A stretch of 64,000 bases of DNA from Coenobita brevimanus (Eukaryota > Arthropoda > Malacostraca > Decapoda > Coenobitidae): the NCBI GenBank assembly GCA_032717465.1, contig CM064671.1, positions 51,278,356-51,342,355 on the forward strand. The letters run 5' to 3'. Numbering within the stretch: the first letter of the stretch is position 1; each line of letters opens with the position of its first letter. A program made the position numbers and the translations under genes. This document shows positions 22,736-34,300 of this stretch, piece by piece. The notes beneath the pieces were generated by a model, which saw nothing but the letters and a program-made list of their open reading frames with translations, had not been told where the DNA came from and did no database searches.

Positions 22736-25241
22736 GTGCAGGAGTAGGTGAGAATGAGAGGGCAAAGGAAGGAGTATGTCTAGTTGTGAGTAAAAGATGG
22801 AAGAAGAGCATAAGACAGTATGGATCAGTTGGGTCAAGGATTGTGTGGGTAAAGTTGAAAGTTGGAATACAAATGTGGGCGATTGTATGTGTGAATGCGC
22901 CAACGCAAGATCGTGCTAGAAGAGTGAGAGAAGAGTTCTGGACAAATGTAGAAGTGTGCATGGAAAAGTTTGGAAGGAATGAGAGAGTGTTTTTGATCAG
23001 TGATATGAATGGTAAAGTTGGGAATGTGAAGGTGGATGGAATAGTTGGTGAGTGGGGTGTGCCTGCTGAGACAGATGAGAATGGGAGTGCATTAGTGGAC
23101 ATTTGTGCTGGGAGGGGGTTGGTGATAGCCAATACCCTCTTCAGGCATAAAATGATCCACAGGTATACATAGCGAGTGATGAGAAGGGTGGGTGGTGAAC
23201 TGAATGAAAGGAAGGCAATGATTGATTATGTGTGTGTGGATGAAAGGATGCGAAGATGTGTAATGGATGCAAGAGCCTATAGAGGTTGGGGGAGTGGACT
23301 TTCTGACCACTACTTGGTGGTGGCCAGAATTAGAATTCAAGTAAGATGGAGGAATAGAAGAAGGGAAAGACGAGAGGAAGGAGTAATTGCAAGGAGAGTG
23401 GAAAGGTTACAAGAGGATGAGAAAAAGGCAGAGTATAAGAGAGAAGTGGAGGAACGATTGGGCAAATATGAATTGGAGCAGATGGGAGATGTGGAAGGTG
23501 TGTGTAGGATATTTACAGAAGAAATATGTGCAGCATGTGATGTGGTATGTGGAAGGAAGAGAAGACGGAGGGGGGTGCAAGGAACAGCGTGGTGGACTGA
23601 AGAGGTGAGACAGGCTCTGGCACAAAAGAAGAAAGCATACAGTGAATGGATGAGAAATAGGGGCGTGGATGAAGTTGAGAGCCGGAAGAGAGAGTTATAT
23701 GTAGAAAGAAAGAGAGAGGTGAAAAGATTAGTAAGAAGAGAGTGGATGAGGAATTTGGAAGGAATATGAGTGTAAAGTGGAGAGACTGTAAGAAAATGTT
23801 CTGGAAAGAGGTGAAAAGAGTAAGACAGGGTGGAAGTGAAGTTAGCAGGGGAGTGAAAGATAAAAATGGTAGATTACTAGTGGAGAAGGGAGAAAAAGTG
23901 AGCAGATGGAGAGAACACTTTAAGGAATTGTTGAACATAGACGATGGAAGTAATGCGAGTATAAGTGGCTGGGGAATGGCTGGGAGAAGGAGGGAGGTGA
24001 GAAGACAGGAAGAAATCAGGATAGAAGTTGTGGAAGCAATGAAGAAAGTTAAATCGGGGAAAGCCCCAGGAATTGATGGAGTGTGTGGTGAAATACTGAA
24101 GCATGGGGGAGAGATAGTAGTAGAATGGATGTGAAAGATGTGCAGATTGGCCTGGGAGGAAGGTAGAGTCCCGGAGGATTGGAAGTCAGGTATGATTATT
24201 CCCTTGTACAAAGGAAAAGGGGAAAAAGAAGTGTGTGGTAATCATTGGGGCATTTATCTTCTTAGTATGATAGGAAAAGTGTATGGTAGGATACTTATTG
24301 ACAGAGTTAGAGAAAGAACAGAGAAATAAGTTGGACAAGAACAGGGAGGCTTTAGGAAGGGAAGAGGTTGTGTAGATCAGATATTTATTCTTAGATCTTT
24401 AGTGGAAAAGTTTCTAGAGAAGGGAAAGAAGTTGTATGTGGCTTTCATGGATTTGGAGAAAGCATATGACAGGATGGATAGACAAGGATTGTGGAAAGTG
24501 TTAAGAATATATGGAGTAGATGGGAAGTTCTTGAATGCTGTGAAGAGTATGTACGATGGTGCGAAGGCTGCAGTGCGTGTGGATGGTGAACTAAGTGAAT
24601 TTTTCTCTTTGAAAGTTGGTTTGAAACAGGGATGTGTCATGTCTCCATGGTTGTTCAATCTGTACATGGATGGGGTAATAAAAGAGGTACAAAGTAGGGT
24701 AGTGGATGCTGGAGTGGCCCTGGTGAGAGAGGATAGTGTTTGGAAACTCCCTGTACTGTTGTTTGCAGATGATACTGTGTTGTTGAGTGAAGACGAAGGG
24801 GAGCTGCAAGGCTTGGTGGATGAGTTTGGGAGAGTGTGTAAGAAAGGGAATCTAAAGGTGAATGTAGGGAAGAGTAAAGTGATGGTCTTTGAGAGAGGTG
24901 AAGTCAGTGAATGTACTGCGAGGTTGGATGGTGAGGAATTGGAAAACGTGAGTACGTTTAAGTACTTGGGTAGTGTGATGAGTAAGGATGGAGGTTTGGA
25001 CGGTGAAGTGCTTGAAAGGGTACAGCAGGAAAGAAAGGTTGCTGGTTCTTTGAAAGCAGTGATAAGAAATAGGGAAGTGAGCATGGAAGTGAAAAAGTTA
25101 CTACATGACAGTATTGTGATACCAACTCTAACGTATGGAAGTGAAGCTTGGACGTTGTTGGAAGGACACAAGTCAAGAGTGAGAGCAGTGGAAATGAGTT
25201 ATTTAAGAGGAGCCTGTGGAGTCACATGTAGTGACAGGCTG
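22736..25241 (+). pseudogene. LINE family A endonuclease-reverse transcriptase, broken
   Basis: This frame nicks target DNA and copies the element RNA in intact relatives. It starts inside the APE-type endonuclease: SRIVWVKLKVG, then SDMNGKVG and LSDHYLVVARI with the SDH motif. A linker follows, then reverse transcriptase: KVYGRILIDRVRE, VAFMDLEKAYDRM, GLKQGCVMSPWLFNLYMDG and the catalytic FADD box in LLFADDTVLLSEDEGELQ near 24,760. It ends at RGACGVTCSDRL, exactly where the inverted partner takes over. In-frame stops lie at 23,170, 24,132 and 24,327, and there is a frame change near 23,750. It is the most complete family A protein in the window, but the N-terminus is missing. Confidence 0.9.
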
Positions 25242-25253
25242 ATTGTCCCTTGT

Positions 25254-25755
25254 ACTTTCAGTAAAGTCGTTTAGTGACTGTCTGACAAATCTGAAAAAAG
25301 GCATCATCGGAGTGAGGTTAACCCTGCCTCTCATGTTACGTCTTCTTTACGTTATTACTAAAACAGCCTCGTGCTTGGAGAGGATGCTTGTACTTTGGGG
25401 TGAGGGGAAGGGGTGGGGGGATCCTCTCCTTTATGCAGGTTCCCAGACTCCTTTGTAAGTTTTAGTGTTTGATACTTTGAGTGTCTGTAGTTTTTACTTT
25501 TTTTTACTTCATCGTACTGTCAGCTTTTGTTCATTTTATTGTCGTTTGTTTAACAGGTGTCCGGTGCCAAACGAGGCAGTTGCGCCGCCAATTTTTATTT
25601 CAGTTACTCTATCAATCAGCCATAACAGCGCCAGGCGATTTTATTCATTAGTGGAAGTGGTTTTTCAAACTGCCTGGATTGGATGTACCAGTAAAAAACT
25701 CCACCACTGTCTGATATTCTTTCTAAACTGAAACATAATGGGCTGGATAGGTACC

Positions 25756-25756
<1 letters not shown>
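25254..25756. other. no feature recognised
   Basis: Non-coding. A stretch near 25,590-25,640 (GCGCCGCCA...TATTTCAGTTA) has a loose counterpart at 27,030-27,065, suggesting an old repeat. Confidence 0.4.

Positions 25757-25847
<91 letters not shown>
25757..25847. repeat. (AT)n microsatellite
   Basis: About 90 bp of AT with one C interruption near 25,774. Confidence 0.95.
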
Positions 25848-25852
<5 letters not shown>

Positions 25853-26039
25853 TTACGTGTCCGACTCTGGGCAAAGGCTTCAGGGCCTATTTCTTGGGGT
25901 CAGTGACCTATCCCAAGGCCCAATAGTCCTCCTACACCTCCACATATCACCACTTCGGCGCTGACACCCACCATCCACATTGAATACATGCTAGGACTGT
26001 CTCATACAGGGCTGATGTATTGGTATTAGCCGGGGTATT

Positions 26040-26160
26040 TTTATAACATCTCGGCAGGTCACCTGGTAGATCAGGAATGTCTGCATTTTAGGAAATTCAA
26101 ATCCTTAAACTGTTCCCTGCCTCAGCCGGGATTCGATCCTGGATCCATTAGGGCTGCAGG

Positions 26161-26163
<3 letters not shown>
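26040..26163 (-). mobile_element. tRNA-derived SINE, 5' part
   Basis: On the minus strand the T-arm-like GGATCGAATCCCGG is followed by GGCAGGGAACAGTTTAAGGA and TTTGAATTT. The same order occurs on the plus strand at 45,849-45,985, where the A-box region is also present. The (AT)n tract at 26,164 replaces the 5' end. Confidence 0.65.

Positions 26164-26216
<53 letters not shown>
26164..26216. repeat. (AT)n microsatellite
   Basis: About 53 bp of pure AT between two SINEs. It may derive from the (ATG)n-like tail of the next element. Confidence 0.95.
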
Positions 26217-26218
<2 letters not shown>

Positions 26219-26605
26219 TCATCAGCCGTTGAGGTTCACTGCAGGACCGGCCTATCCCTACTGAAGCAGGGACGATACAGCCAATGTATTTCTAGCCAGT
26301 GGCTTAGGCTGTCTTGTAGAGACTGTATGTAGGGTGAGAAGTGATTGTGAGCGTTATTATAGTGTTGTAGTGGCTTTGGATGTGTGTGTAGTCTGTGAAC
26401 CAAGTGTAATCGGCCCGCCTTAAGCAGATTGGATGCAAGCATACTAGTATGCTACACTGGTTCAACCACAGCACTCCTTGTGTCCGCCAAAGTAGCAAGT
26501 GGCTTGGTGAACGCTTCCCAAAGTTTTTACAACTATGACTGGAGGCGAACCTGCGCTCACCAGCGTGCGAAACGCACAATCTACCACTGTACCACAGAGG
26601 CTCCG
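26219..26605 (-). mobile_element. tRNA-derived SINE with (GAT)n tail
   Basis: On the minus strand the head reads GAGCCTCTGTGGTACAGTGG (A-box region), then GTGCGTTTCGCACGC as an anticodon-arm-like hairpin, and GCAGGTTCGCCTCC as the B box. The body follows and ends GGCCGGTCCTGCAGTGAACC, then CAACGGCTGATGATG. A 5'-truncated plus-strand copy sits at 29,262-29,500. The anticodon position reads TCG, but tRNA identity is uncertain. Confidence 0.8.
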
Positions 26606-26611
26606 TATAAA

Positions 26612-26640
26612 TATCTATCTATCTATCTATCTATCTATAT
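26612..26640. repeat. (TATC)n microsatellite
   Basis: Six to seven TATC units flanking the SINE head, the same unit as the family A tails. Confidence 0.95.
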
Positions 26641-28084
26641 AACTAAAACAGGAAAAAGAATGCAAAGTGTGCTTAGTTGAACGGACCTCATTCTCATTCA
26701 CTTACCATTCAAAATCGCGGAATCCTGACTCCACTTCACAGATATCAACATCCACACTTATGTGCTCCTCCATACGTCCCTCTTCAACCAAGACAAACGC
26801 CTCCCCTGATGGCTCAAAAACCTCAAAATTCATCAATTCGTATGGGTCGTCCTCCTAGACTGGTTCCAAATACCTACTGCAAGAAGTGTAAGTAGGCCAT
26901 AAGAGACATCGATTGTTTGTAATGCTCATCGTTTGAAGTAAATTTGCCATCTAGCCCATTATTTTTTTTTTTTTTACTTCGAAGTTCATCTTCATATTAC
27001 TTTGGAATGTGACTGTGATAGTTGTGCCGCCAGCTGTTATTTCAGTTAATTGATCAATCAATCTTTGCTTTCATTTTTAACATAACTCTGTCAACTCCTT
27101 ATTGCCTGAATGTGCTAAACTTAGTATTTCGGAGCGATGGTTCTTATCCTACCGGCTTATGGTCAATAAACTCATTTCCAGAAACGTCAGTGATGTGACG
27201 TTACACAGCGACCGTCAAAGAGAGGAGTATTCATTCTTGAGCAACATAGGGTTACGGTAACATTAATAACAATACAACAGCGCAACACTGACAGGCGCCT
27301 CGAAATTGACAGTTTGTGACCTAAGTTGTTGTTGTCCAATTTTCAACTAATTGGGAACCCAGTGAACTACAGGCTGAAACTGCGTTTCACCTGATGTCCA
27401 CAATCCTCGTTTCGAGTGATAGGGATGAAACTGAGGAACGTGTGTGTAACCAGGCAGGGGAGTCACCCAGCCATACATGTGCCACCGCGTGAAGACGTCC
27501 TTGTGCAGATCTTCGATAAAAAAAATAAAAAAGGACACTTAGTTCCTTATTATAGTATGGTATTTTCTAAAACACTGGAATATATTTATCCTATTTTCTT
27601 CGAGGATCTGAGGCCAGACTTAGGATACAAGCTGATGATTTGTTATTTATTATTTAACAGATATGTTTTTGCAGGAAAATAAATACAGGCCTAGGGAGGT
27701 TGTGCACATATATTTCCTCGTCCTTCAGCAAAGAAGAGGTAACAGTGGTACTGTTATCTCGTTATTGATGCAGCGATATCTCTTTATTCCAGTATATGAT
27801 GTATAGTACATCAATACGGTAACCTTAAATTTAGGTTAATGTAAGATGGGGGAGCTAGTCCAACGGTGGGGTAACTCAGTCAGGGACAAGGCACTTGAGT
27901 ACTAAAATTAGATTATCTGCATCAACTTATTTAAATGCATACACCATACTGTATATACTGTATTAGCTGCAACCCCAGGCTCATGTGAATGTAAACGTGG
28001 TGGACTGAAGGACTGTAGGCTGATGTTCTACTGTACTCTAGCATCTTCCAACTGTAGGACTGAGAGGGAGTTGATGGACGTTTG

Positions 28085-28087
<3 letters not shown>
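26641..28087. other. no supported gene
   Basis: A plus-strand open frame at 26,677-26,895 ends RMGRPPRLVPNTYCKKC next to GTGTAAGTAG, which resembles a splice donor, but no partner exon is seen. The rest is AT-rich without recognised features. Confidence 0.4.
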
Positions 28088-28145
<58 letters not shown>

Positions 28146-28208
28146 TTCTTACCTAATTGTATCTTCACAGGAGTGAGTCAAGCTTGTACTGTCCCATGTA
28201 TTAAACCA
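28088..28208 (-). mobile_element. CR1-like 3' end with (CA)n tail
   Basis: Minus-strand GGGACAGTACAAGCTTGACT and GATACAATTAGGTAAGAAC match the 3' end of the CR1-like element at 49,935-49,993. The (GT/CA)n tract at 28,088-28,146 takes the place of the tail. Only about 65 bp of element remain. It lies beside the tail of the next LINE. Confidence 0.8.
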
Positions 28209-28209
28209 T

Positions 28210-29655
28210 TTTTATCATCATCATCACCATCAACATCATCATCATTATCATCAGGCAGTACAAGTCCACTGCTGAATAAAGGTTTCTCCCAACCTTCTCC
28301 ACGAATTCCTTGGCTGAGCCAATCTTTGCCATGTTTTCTTGCAAATTTCTCAATCTCATCTATTCACCTCCTGTCTGGTCTTTTTCTGCTGCGATTACGA
28401 TCTCTTGGCGTCCAGTCAGTCAGCGTCTTGCTCCATCGGTTATCCCTTATTCTTGCTACATGTCCCGCCCACCTTTATTTCTGTTCTTTTATAACTTTTA
28501 TAATATCTTTGACTTTAGTCTACCCTCTCACCCAAGTTGATCTTTTCCTGTCCCTTACGGATATTCCCAACACTGACCTTTCCATTGCTGTCTGAGAACG
28601 GATATATTTCTTTTCCATCAATTTTGTCAGTTTCCATGTCTAACAACCATATGTCATAGCTGGAATTGTACAATCGTTATATACTTTTCGTTTCGAACAA
28701 ACAAGCAAGCTACTCTTCATAATGTTTCTGTTTTAACAAAAGCTTTCTTTGTCATGCACCTTTCTATTCCGCTATCATGATCTTTTGTTAATTTTAGTGT
28801 TTGCCCCAAGTAATTGTACTAATCGACTTCAAGAATTTCTTCGCTTATTCTGATGACGCTCCTTAGTGTTTGTGGATTAAACATCACTTTAGTTTTACTC
28901 CGATTCATCTTTAACCCTACTTTGAGACATTGTTCAGGTCATTTAACATTTTTTGTAATGTCTCTGCTGTTTCTGAAATTAGGACAATATCATCTGCAGG
29001 TCGTAAATGATTTAGCTTTTCTCCATCTATGTTCACTCATTTGTTTTCCCTGTCAAGCTTTCTGAAAGTACTATGTAGGCATGCTGTAAATAATTTTGGT
29101 GAAATTGTATCTCTCTGACACAAGCCCTTCTCAGTCTTAATTTTTTTCCGAGTCCTTGTGTAATTTAACTGTAGGAGCTCCCTCTTTAAGTATGTTTTCG
29201 AACAGTTTACAATGTTCTCATTCACTCTTTGTTCTCGCAATGAATTATTTTATAATTTCTATCGGCTTGCGCGGACTGATTACACTTGGTTCACAGACTA
29301 TACACACATCCAAAGCCACTACAACACTACAATTACACTTACATGCACTTCTCAACCCACATACAATCTCTACTAGACAGCCTAAGCCACTTGGTAAGAG
29401 ATACATTGGCTGTATCGTCCCCACTTCGGTCGGGATAGGCCGGTCATGCAGTGGACACTCAAACGGCTGCTGCTGCTGCTGCTGATGATGATGATGATGT
29501 ACTTCACTGAGTCGAAAGCCTTTTCGTAATCAACAAAACCTAAGCAGGATGGTTTATTATATTCTGCAGTTTTCCCAATTAGTTGATTCATTGTATGTAG
29601 ATGATCAGTAGTCGAATACCCGTTTCGGAATCGTGCCTGTTCATACCTCTCGACA
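28210..29655 (-). pseudogene. RTE-like LINE, broken, with (ATG)n tail
   Basis: Minus-strand translation gives ARFRNGYSTTDHLHTMNQL and LGFVDYEKAFDSVK, reverse transcriptase blocks with the first catalytic Asp. It continues with DTISPKLFTACLHSTFRKLD, further thumb sequence, and the tail WTPRDRNRSRKRPDRR with DEIEKFARKHGKDWL. The 3' end CAGCAGTGGACTTGTACTG leads into a (GAT)n-type tail at about 28,213-28,255. It has many stops and frameshifts, lacks the endonuclease, and is interrupted at 29,262-29,500 by a SINE. The motif set fits the RTE clade. RTE elements typically have short trinucleotide tails, consistent with this copy. Confidence 0.85.
29262..29500 (+). mobile_element. SINE nested in the RTE-like LINE
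   Basis: Body identical in order to 26,219-26,420 read in reverse: GATTACACTTGGTTCACAGA through GGCCGGTCATGCAGTGGACA to CGGCTG and a (CTG)n(ATG)n tail at 29,467-29,497. It is 5' truncated and has no tRNA head. Confidence 0.85.
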
Positions 29656-29947
29656 CTCCCGTTTCTACTGTGTAACTATAGTATATCTTTCCTTTCTATA
29701 GAGATTATCCTCGATTTTCTCTACAGATTGGTTATTGTAAATATTCCATCTCATTTCCATTGCCCCGTTTTCATCTTCACCTACGTTATTTATTATCCGT
29801 CTCATCCTTCGCATTTTATTTAAACCATCCATGCCCGCACCTTCATTCATTTTCACACCTAGTGTATTCCATTCTCTCATTGTTATTTATACATTTCCAC
29901 CTACGTATCCATCTTCATCCTTTCATCTTCCATTGCCGCATTCAATG
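29656..29947. other. Leader or junction upstream of the Gypsy gag
   Basis: No 5' LTR matching 37,202-37,701 is visible here. The Gypsy element is therefore probably truncated at its 5' end, next to the RTE-like LINE. Confidence 0.5.
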
Positions 29948-31318
29948 TCATACTTTCCATGTCAACCGCTTACCGCCAGCCCTCTCGACCCGGAAACATC
30001 ACCTGCTCATACCCCGTCTGCCGACTCTAACACAATCACTCATTTACGAAGTGGCAAAGAGTACCACCGCCCTGTACCTGAGACTCCCGTTTCACTTCCC
30101 GCAGAATCACCTACTACCCGTCCTACCCTCGTAAATCCAGATACTTCCTCCTCTACTCCTGCCTCTACTCTCCCTTCTTCTTCCTCTACTCCTTCCACTG
30201 TCGTTACTTCTCCTGCCTCCCTTCATACCCCGTCTTCCTCGCCCTTAACTGCCACTGCCTTCTCTCTCTCCCACACCTCTCCTCCCGCCACTTCTGCACT
30301 TCCAGCCATGGCCAACCCTCCACAGTCTATCTGTCTCGACGATGCCAATCGTCCCAAATTTACCGGCCAGGACCCAACTTGGTCTGTCTATGATTTCCTC
30401 CGAGAAGTCGAAACCGAAATAAATAATAGACAAATTACCGAGGAATCGCTCAAAGTAGCTTACCTCCTCGGTCGCTTGCATCACGGTAAATCAGACATCT
30501 GATCCGCGATCCGTGCAGGACATTTCGATAGCATTCGTACCTTTGCTGATTTTCGTACGGAACTCATCAGCCTTTGTTGCCAGCATTCAAATTCCGCGTC
30601 TCTCATGGGATTCATTAATCTCCTAAACCAACTAGATGAGGACTTGCGCGTCCCAGCGCAATATGCCAAGCTCCGCGAAGCTGCCGCCGCCATGAAAGCA
30701 ACTAGTAGCGAGATGCTCCAATTACTGGTAGGCACGAAATGGTTAGAAGACAAGAATGGCGTTCCAATGCTTTCACTCACCAACTTTGCTGACTTAATTG
30801 GTTACCTGAGATTCCTTCACTGGCTTACTCCTAAACAGCGAGAGCTAGCCTTGGAAATCGGTTTCAATCCAGGAGATAAAATTATTCAGGTCACTAAAGC
30901 CATTCATGAAAGAACAGGTTCGAACTACACGCGTCAGGGCACCACCCAACCCTTGGCCTCCTCAGTCTGTCACACCTCCACTACCCCAAACCAATCTCGC
31001 TCCCGTCCCACCACACGCGGCAGACCTGCCACACATCGCTCTCCTACAGCAGGCCGTGATCAATCTAGCGCCCGACGGGACAGACGATCTTCGATTCTTT
31101 GCTGGTACTGTGGTCATCCTGGACATCGAGCATCCAGTTGCGACCGTACATACAGACGTCCTCACTCCCAAACCAGACAGCGTACACCTTCCCGCTCACG
31201 TCGTCCACACTGCAAATACCACAAATCAAGCACGACTCACACCACTGAGGAATGTCGTTACCTCAACTGCCCACAGTCGGGGGTAGCGCCGCGCCCGTAT
31301 CGGACCAATATCACGTAG
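29948..31318 (+). pseudogene. gag: Gypsy Gag (env-bearing element), one stop
   Basis: Gag forms the element's intracellular particle and packages its RNA. I place the start at 29,948 (MSYFPCQPL). A Pro/Ser/Thr-rich N-terminal region is followed by the conserved TGQDPTWSVYDFLREVETEI, a capsid-like helical region, and an Arg/Ser-rich tail. The CCHC zinc knuckle CWYCGHPGHRASSC lies at 31,100-31,141, and a second Cys/His cluster (HCKYHKSSTTHTTEEC) follows. One in-frame stop at 30,500-30,502 splits the frame. The 3' end overlaps the pol frame, which lies in the -1 frame. Confidence 0.88.
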
Positions 31319-34300
31319 ACCCAGAAACCCAACTCCCCATCCGCCTTGTAGGTCCCATAACATCCTCGGGTTTAGTCATTCTCGGAAGCAGTCATGACAT
31401 ACCAACGTCATTCTTCTTGGACACAGGATCTATAGTAAATCTCATCTCCGAAAATTCCTTACAAATTATTCATCGCCATCACAGCCACGTCAGTTTCCTA
31501 GAACCACCAGACATTCGCCTATGTGGTGTTAACGGCTCAGAGTTTAAGGTTAAGGGAAGAGTCACCCTTGAAGTCAAACTCCACAGAGCTTTGCCCCCTA
31601 TCCTCATTGAATTTCATGTCCCTAATGACTTGCAGTATCCCGCAGATGCCATTATTGGTTTCTCCACCATGGCACAACATTCCATTGCATTATTACCTGC
31701 TTGTGGTAGTATAAACATTTCTGGATTCCCGGTTTACACTATGGAATGTCCCCGTCCTGTTCTTACGATCAAATCAGTCCTTCAATTACCTCTGCCCCTA
31801 TCACTACCAAAAAGTCCAACCCAGCCCAAACCACCACTCTCATCATCTGAGAATACAGAGATCATTCCTTTACTGACTGCGAGCAAGGACATAAATTCCT
31901 CAATGTCTCCTGATACATCATCTCAGCCCTCGAACATGGTTCTTACATCCTCTCCCGACAACACTATCGCTGACTCAGACATGTCTCAGTTACCTACCTC
32001 ACACAGTCTGAATGATCTTCTCCAACACGCAGAGACGAAACGTGCAGTAACGAATACGTGCACAATTTTGTTACCGCATGAGTTCACCAAAGTCTCTGTT
32101 TGTGTTGCCTGTGCGAAAGAAGGAGTGGATGTACTAACCCTACCTGAGACGTGTTGTGTGAATGGCTTGACTTATGAGTCAGCGTGGTGTACAGTCTTAG
32201 AGGACAGTTTATGCTACCTGTACTTGCTCAATGTCACAAATGCTCCACTAAAACTTAAAAGTGGTGTAAAGATTGGAGACTTCCTAGTATACCCAGCGGC
32301 CGTAAAGGTGTGCCAGGATTCCTCAATTCCTACTATTCAGACTGATGATACGCCAATCGGTGTATGTACTATTAACTCTACGGGATCTGCGCCGACGCAT
32401 TCACCCGATATGCTCTCACATCTCACTTGCACAGATTTCCCAGAACATACGCCTCAACTCCTCGACCTTCTGACCTCGTACAGAAACGTGGTTGCCTTAC
32501 CCGGTGAACCGATGGGTAGAACAGACCTTGTCAAACATACGATTGAACTACTCCCAGGAACTCAGCCGATTTACATACCAGCGTATCGATTGCCTCACAG
32601 CCAGAGAAAGCAAACAGATCAAATGGTACAGAACATGTTAGACCAGGACATTATTGAACCCTCCGTCAGTCCATAGAATAGCCCACTTTTCTTAGTACCA
32701 AAGAAGGACGGCAACCTTAGACCAGCAGTCGACTATCGTAAGGTCAATTCTGTCACCGTTCCAGACCGTTTCCCGCTACCTGTCCTCACTGATTTGCTAG
32801 AATCCCTTGGTGAAAATAACTTAGTCTTTTCATCTTTAGACCTCCTCAGCGGGTACTGGCAGGTCGAAATGGAAGAGTCCTCTCGCCCAGTTACAGCCTT
32901 TAGCACCCCTTCCGGACATTTTCAGTTTAAGAGACTCCCTTTTGGTCTGAGAAATGCTCCTTCCGTGTTCATGCGACTTATCCATTCAGTCTTCAGCGGT
33001 ATGATGGGACACTCTTTTTGCTTACCTAGATGATATTGTTGTGAGTAAATCCATCCCTGATCATTTTACCAAACTCCAGCAAGTCTTTGAACGCCTCCAG
33101 CTCACAGGCCTGAAAATCAATCTCAGTAAATGTGACTTCCTGCGAAAGAAAATCAAATTCCTAGGCCATGTCGTAGATGCACAAGGCATTCATACTAATG
33201 AGGATAAAACTAAGGCGATCATTAACTTCCCAGAACCTACCACTACCGACGCTGTACGAAGTTTCCTGGGCCTCAGTGGCTATTATCGTTGCTTTATCCA
33301 TGATTACGAGAAGATCGCCGCTCCTCTGACCCACTTACTCAGGCAGAATGTGCCCTTTGTTTGGACTAACGACCAGTCACAGGCTTTCCAAAAGCTAAAG
33401 ACAGCTCTTGTAAATGCCCCTATTCTAGCGTTCCCTGATTATGCCACACCATTCTTTCTCTGCACAGACGCCTCAGGCACTGGACTTGGTGCCGTTTTGA
33501 TGCAACTCGATGAAGCATCAAGGAAGCGTGTAATAGCGTATGCTAGTCGCACCCTTACAACCGCTGAACGTAACTACAGTGTCACAGATCTCGAAGCACT
33601 AGCGGTAATCTGGTCCTTGAAACATTTCAGAGATATCGTCTATGGTTATCCAGTGCATATCCAAACAGACCACCTTCCACTATGTGATTTGTTCAAAAAT
33701 TGCAACCTAACAGGTAGGTTAGCTAGATGGTCTGTCATCATCCAGGACTTTAATCCCACTTTTCAATATGTACCAGGCAAGTTGAATGTAGTCGCAGACG
33801 CACTCTCACGTCATGTAGCAGCAGCTATAACATCACTGCAGCCTGAAGTAACTGAAAACACTACACTAACGTCAGACGTTGTTCGAAACTTTCAACGCCA
33901 AGACCCCATGTGGTCCAAAGTCATTTATTTCCTAGAATCTGGCGATGCCTCGACCTTACCTACTCTGCCAGTATCACTAGATGAGTTCATGCTAGATGAT
34001 GATCTCTTGTACAGGAAAACACTGCTAACAGGCAAAGATATGCCCAATCGCGAAGTACGCCAACTTGTTGTCCCCACTGCCTTGATACCAAAGGTTCTTC
34101 ATATTGTTCATAATACTCCTCAAGCTTCCCATCCAGGGAAAGACCGATGCTTGCGCCAAGCACGTCTCAAATACTATTGGCCAACGATGCGCCGCGATAT
34201 CAATGCCCACTGTGACTCTTGCCTCTCCTGCCACCGCCACAAAGGATCAACCGGCTTACCAGCACCTCTCTTACAATACCCAATCCCGTCACGACCATGG

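Larger units (their letters stand above)
22426..25253. mobile_element. LINE family A copy 3, 5'-inverted, with 12-bp TSD
   Basis: ATTGTCCCTTGT at 22,426-22,437 repeats at 25,242-25,253. Between them the left 298 bp are the element's 3' end in minus orientation with a (CCAT)n tail, and the right 2.5 kb are the upstream part in plus orientation. The two parts meet in element coordinates with about 27-30 bases missing. This is the arrangement twin-primed reverse transcription gives. Confidence 0.93.

Noticed and set aside
23513..24211. 232-residue minus-strand open frame
   Set aside because: It is antisense to the endonuclease-reverse transcriptase of LINE family A, whose purine-rich sense strand leaves long antisense frames open.
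28023..28595. 190-residue plus-strand open frame
   Set aside because: It runs through (GT)n and then antisense to the RTE-like LINE; the minus strand carries the real motifs.
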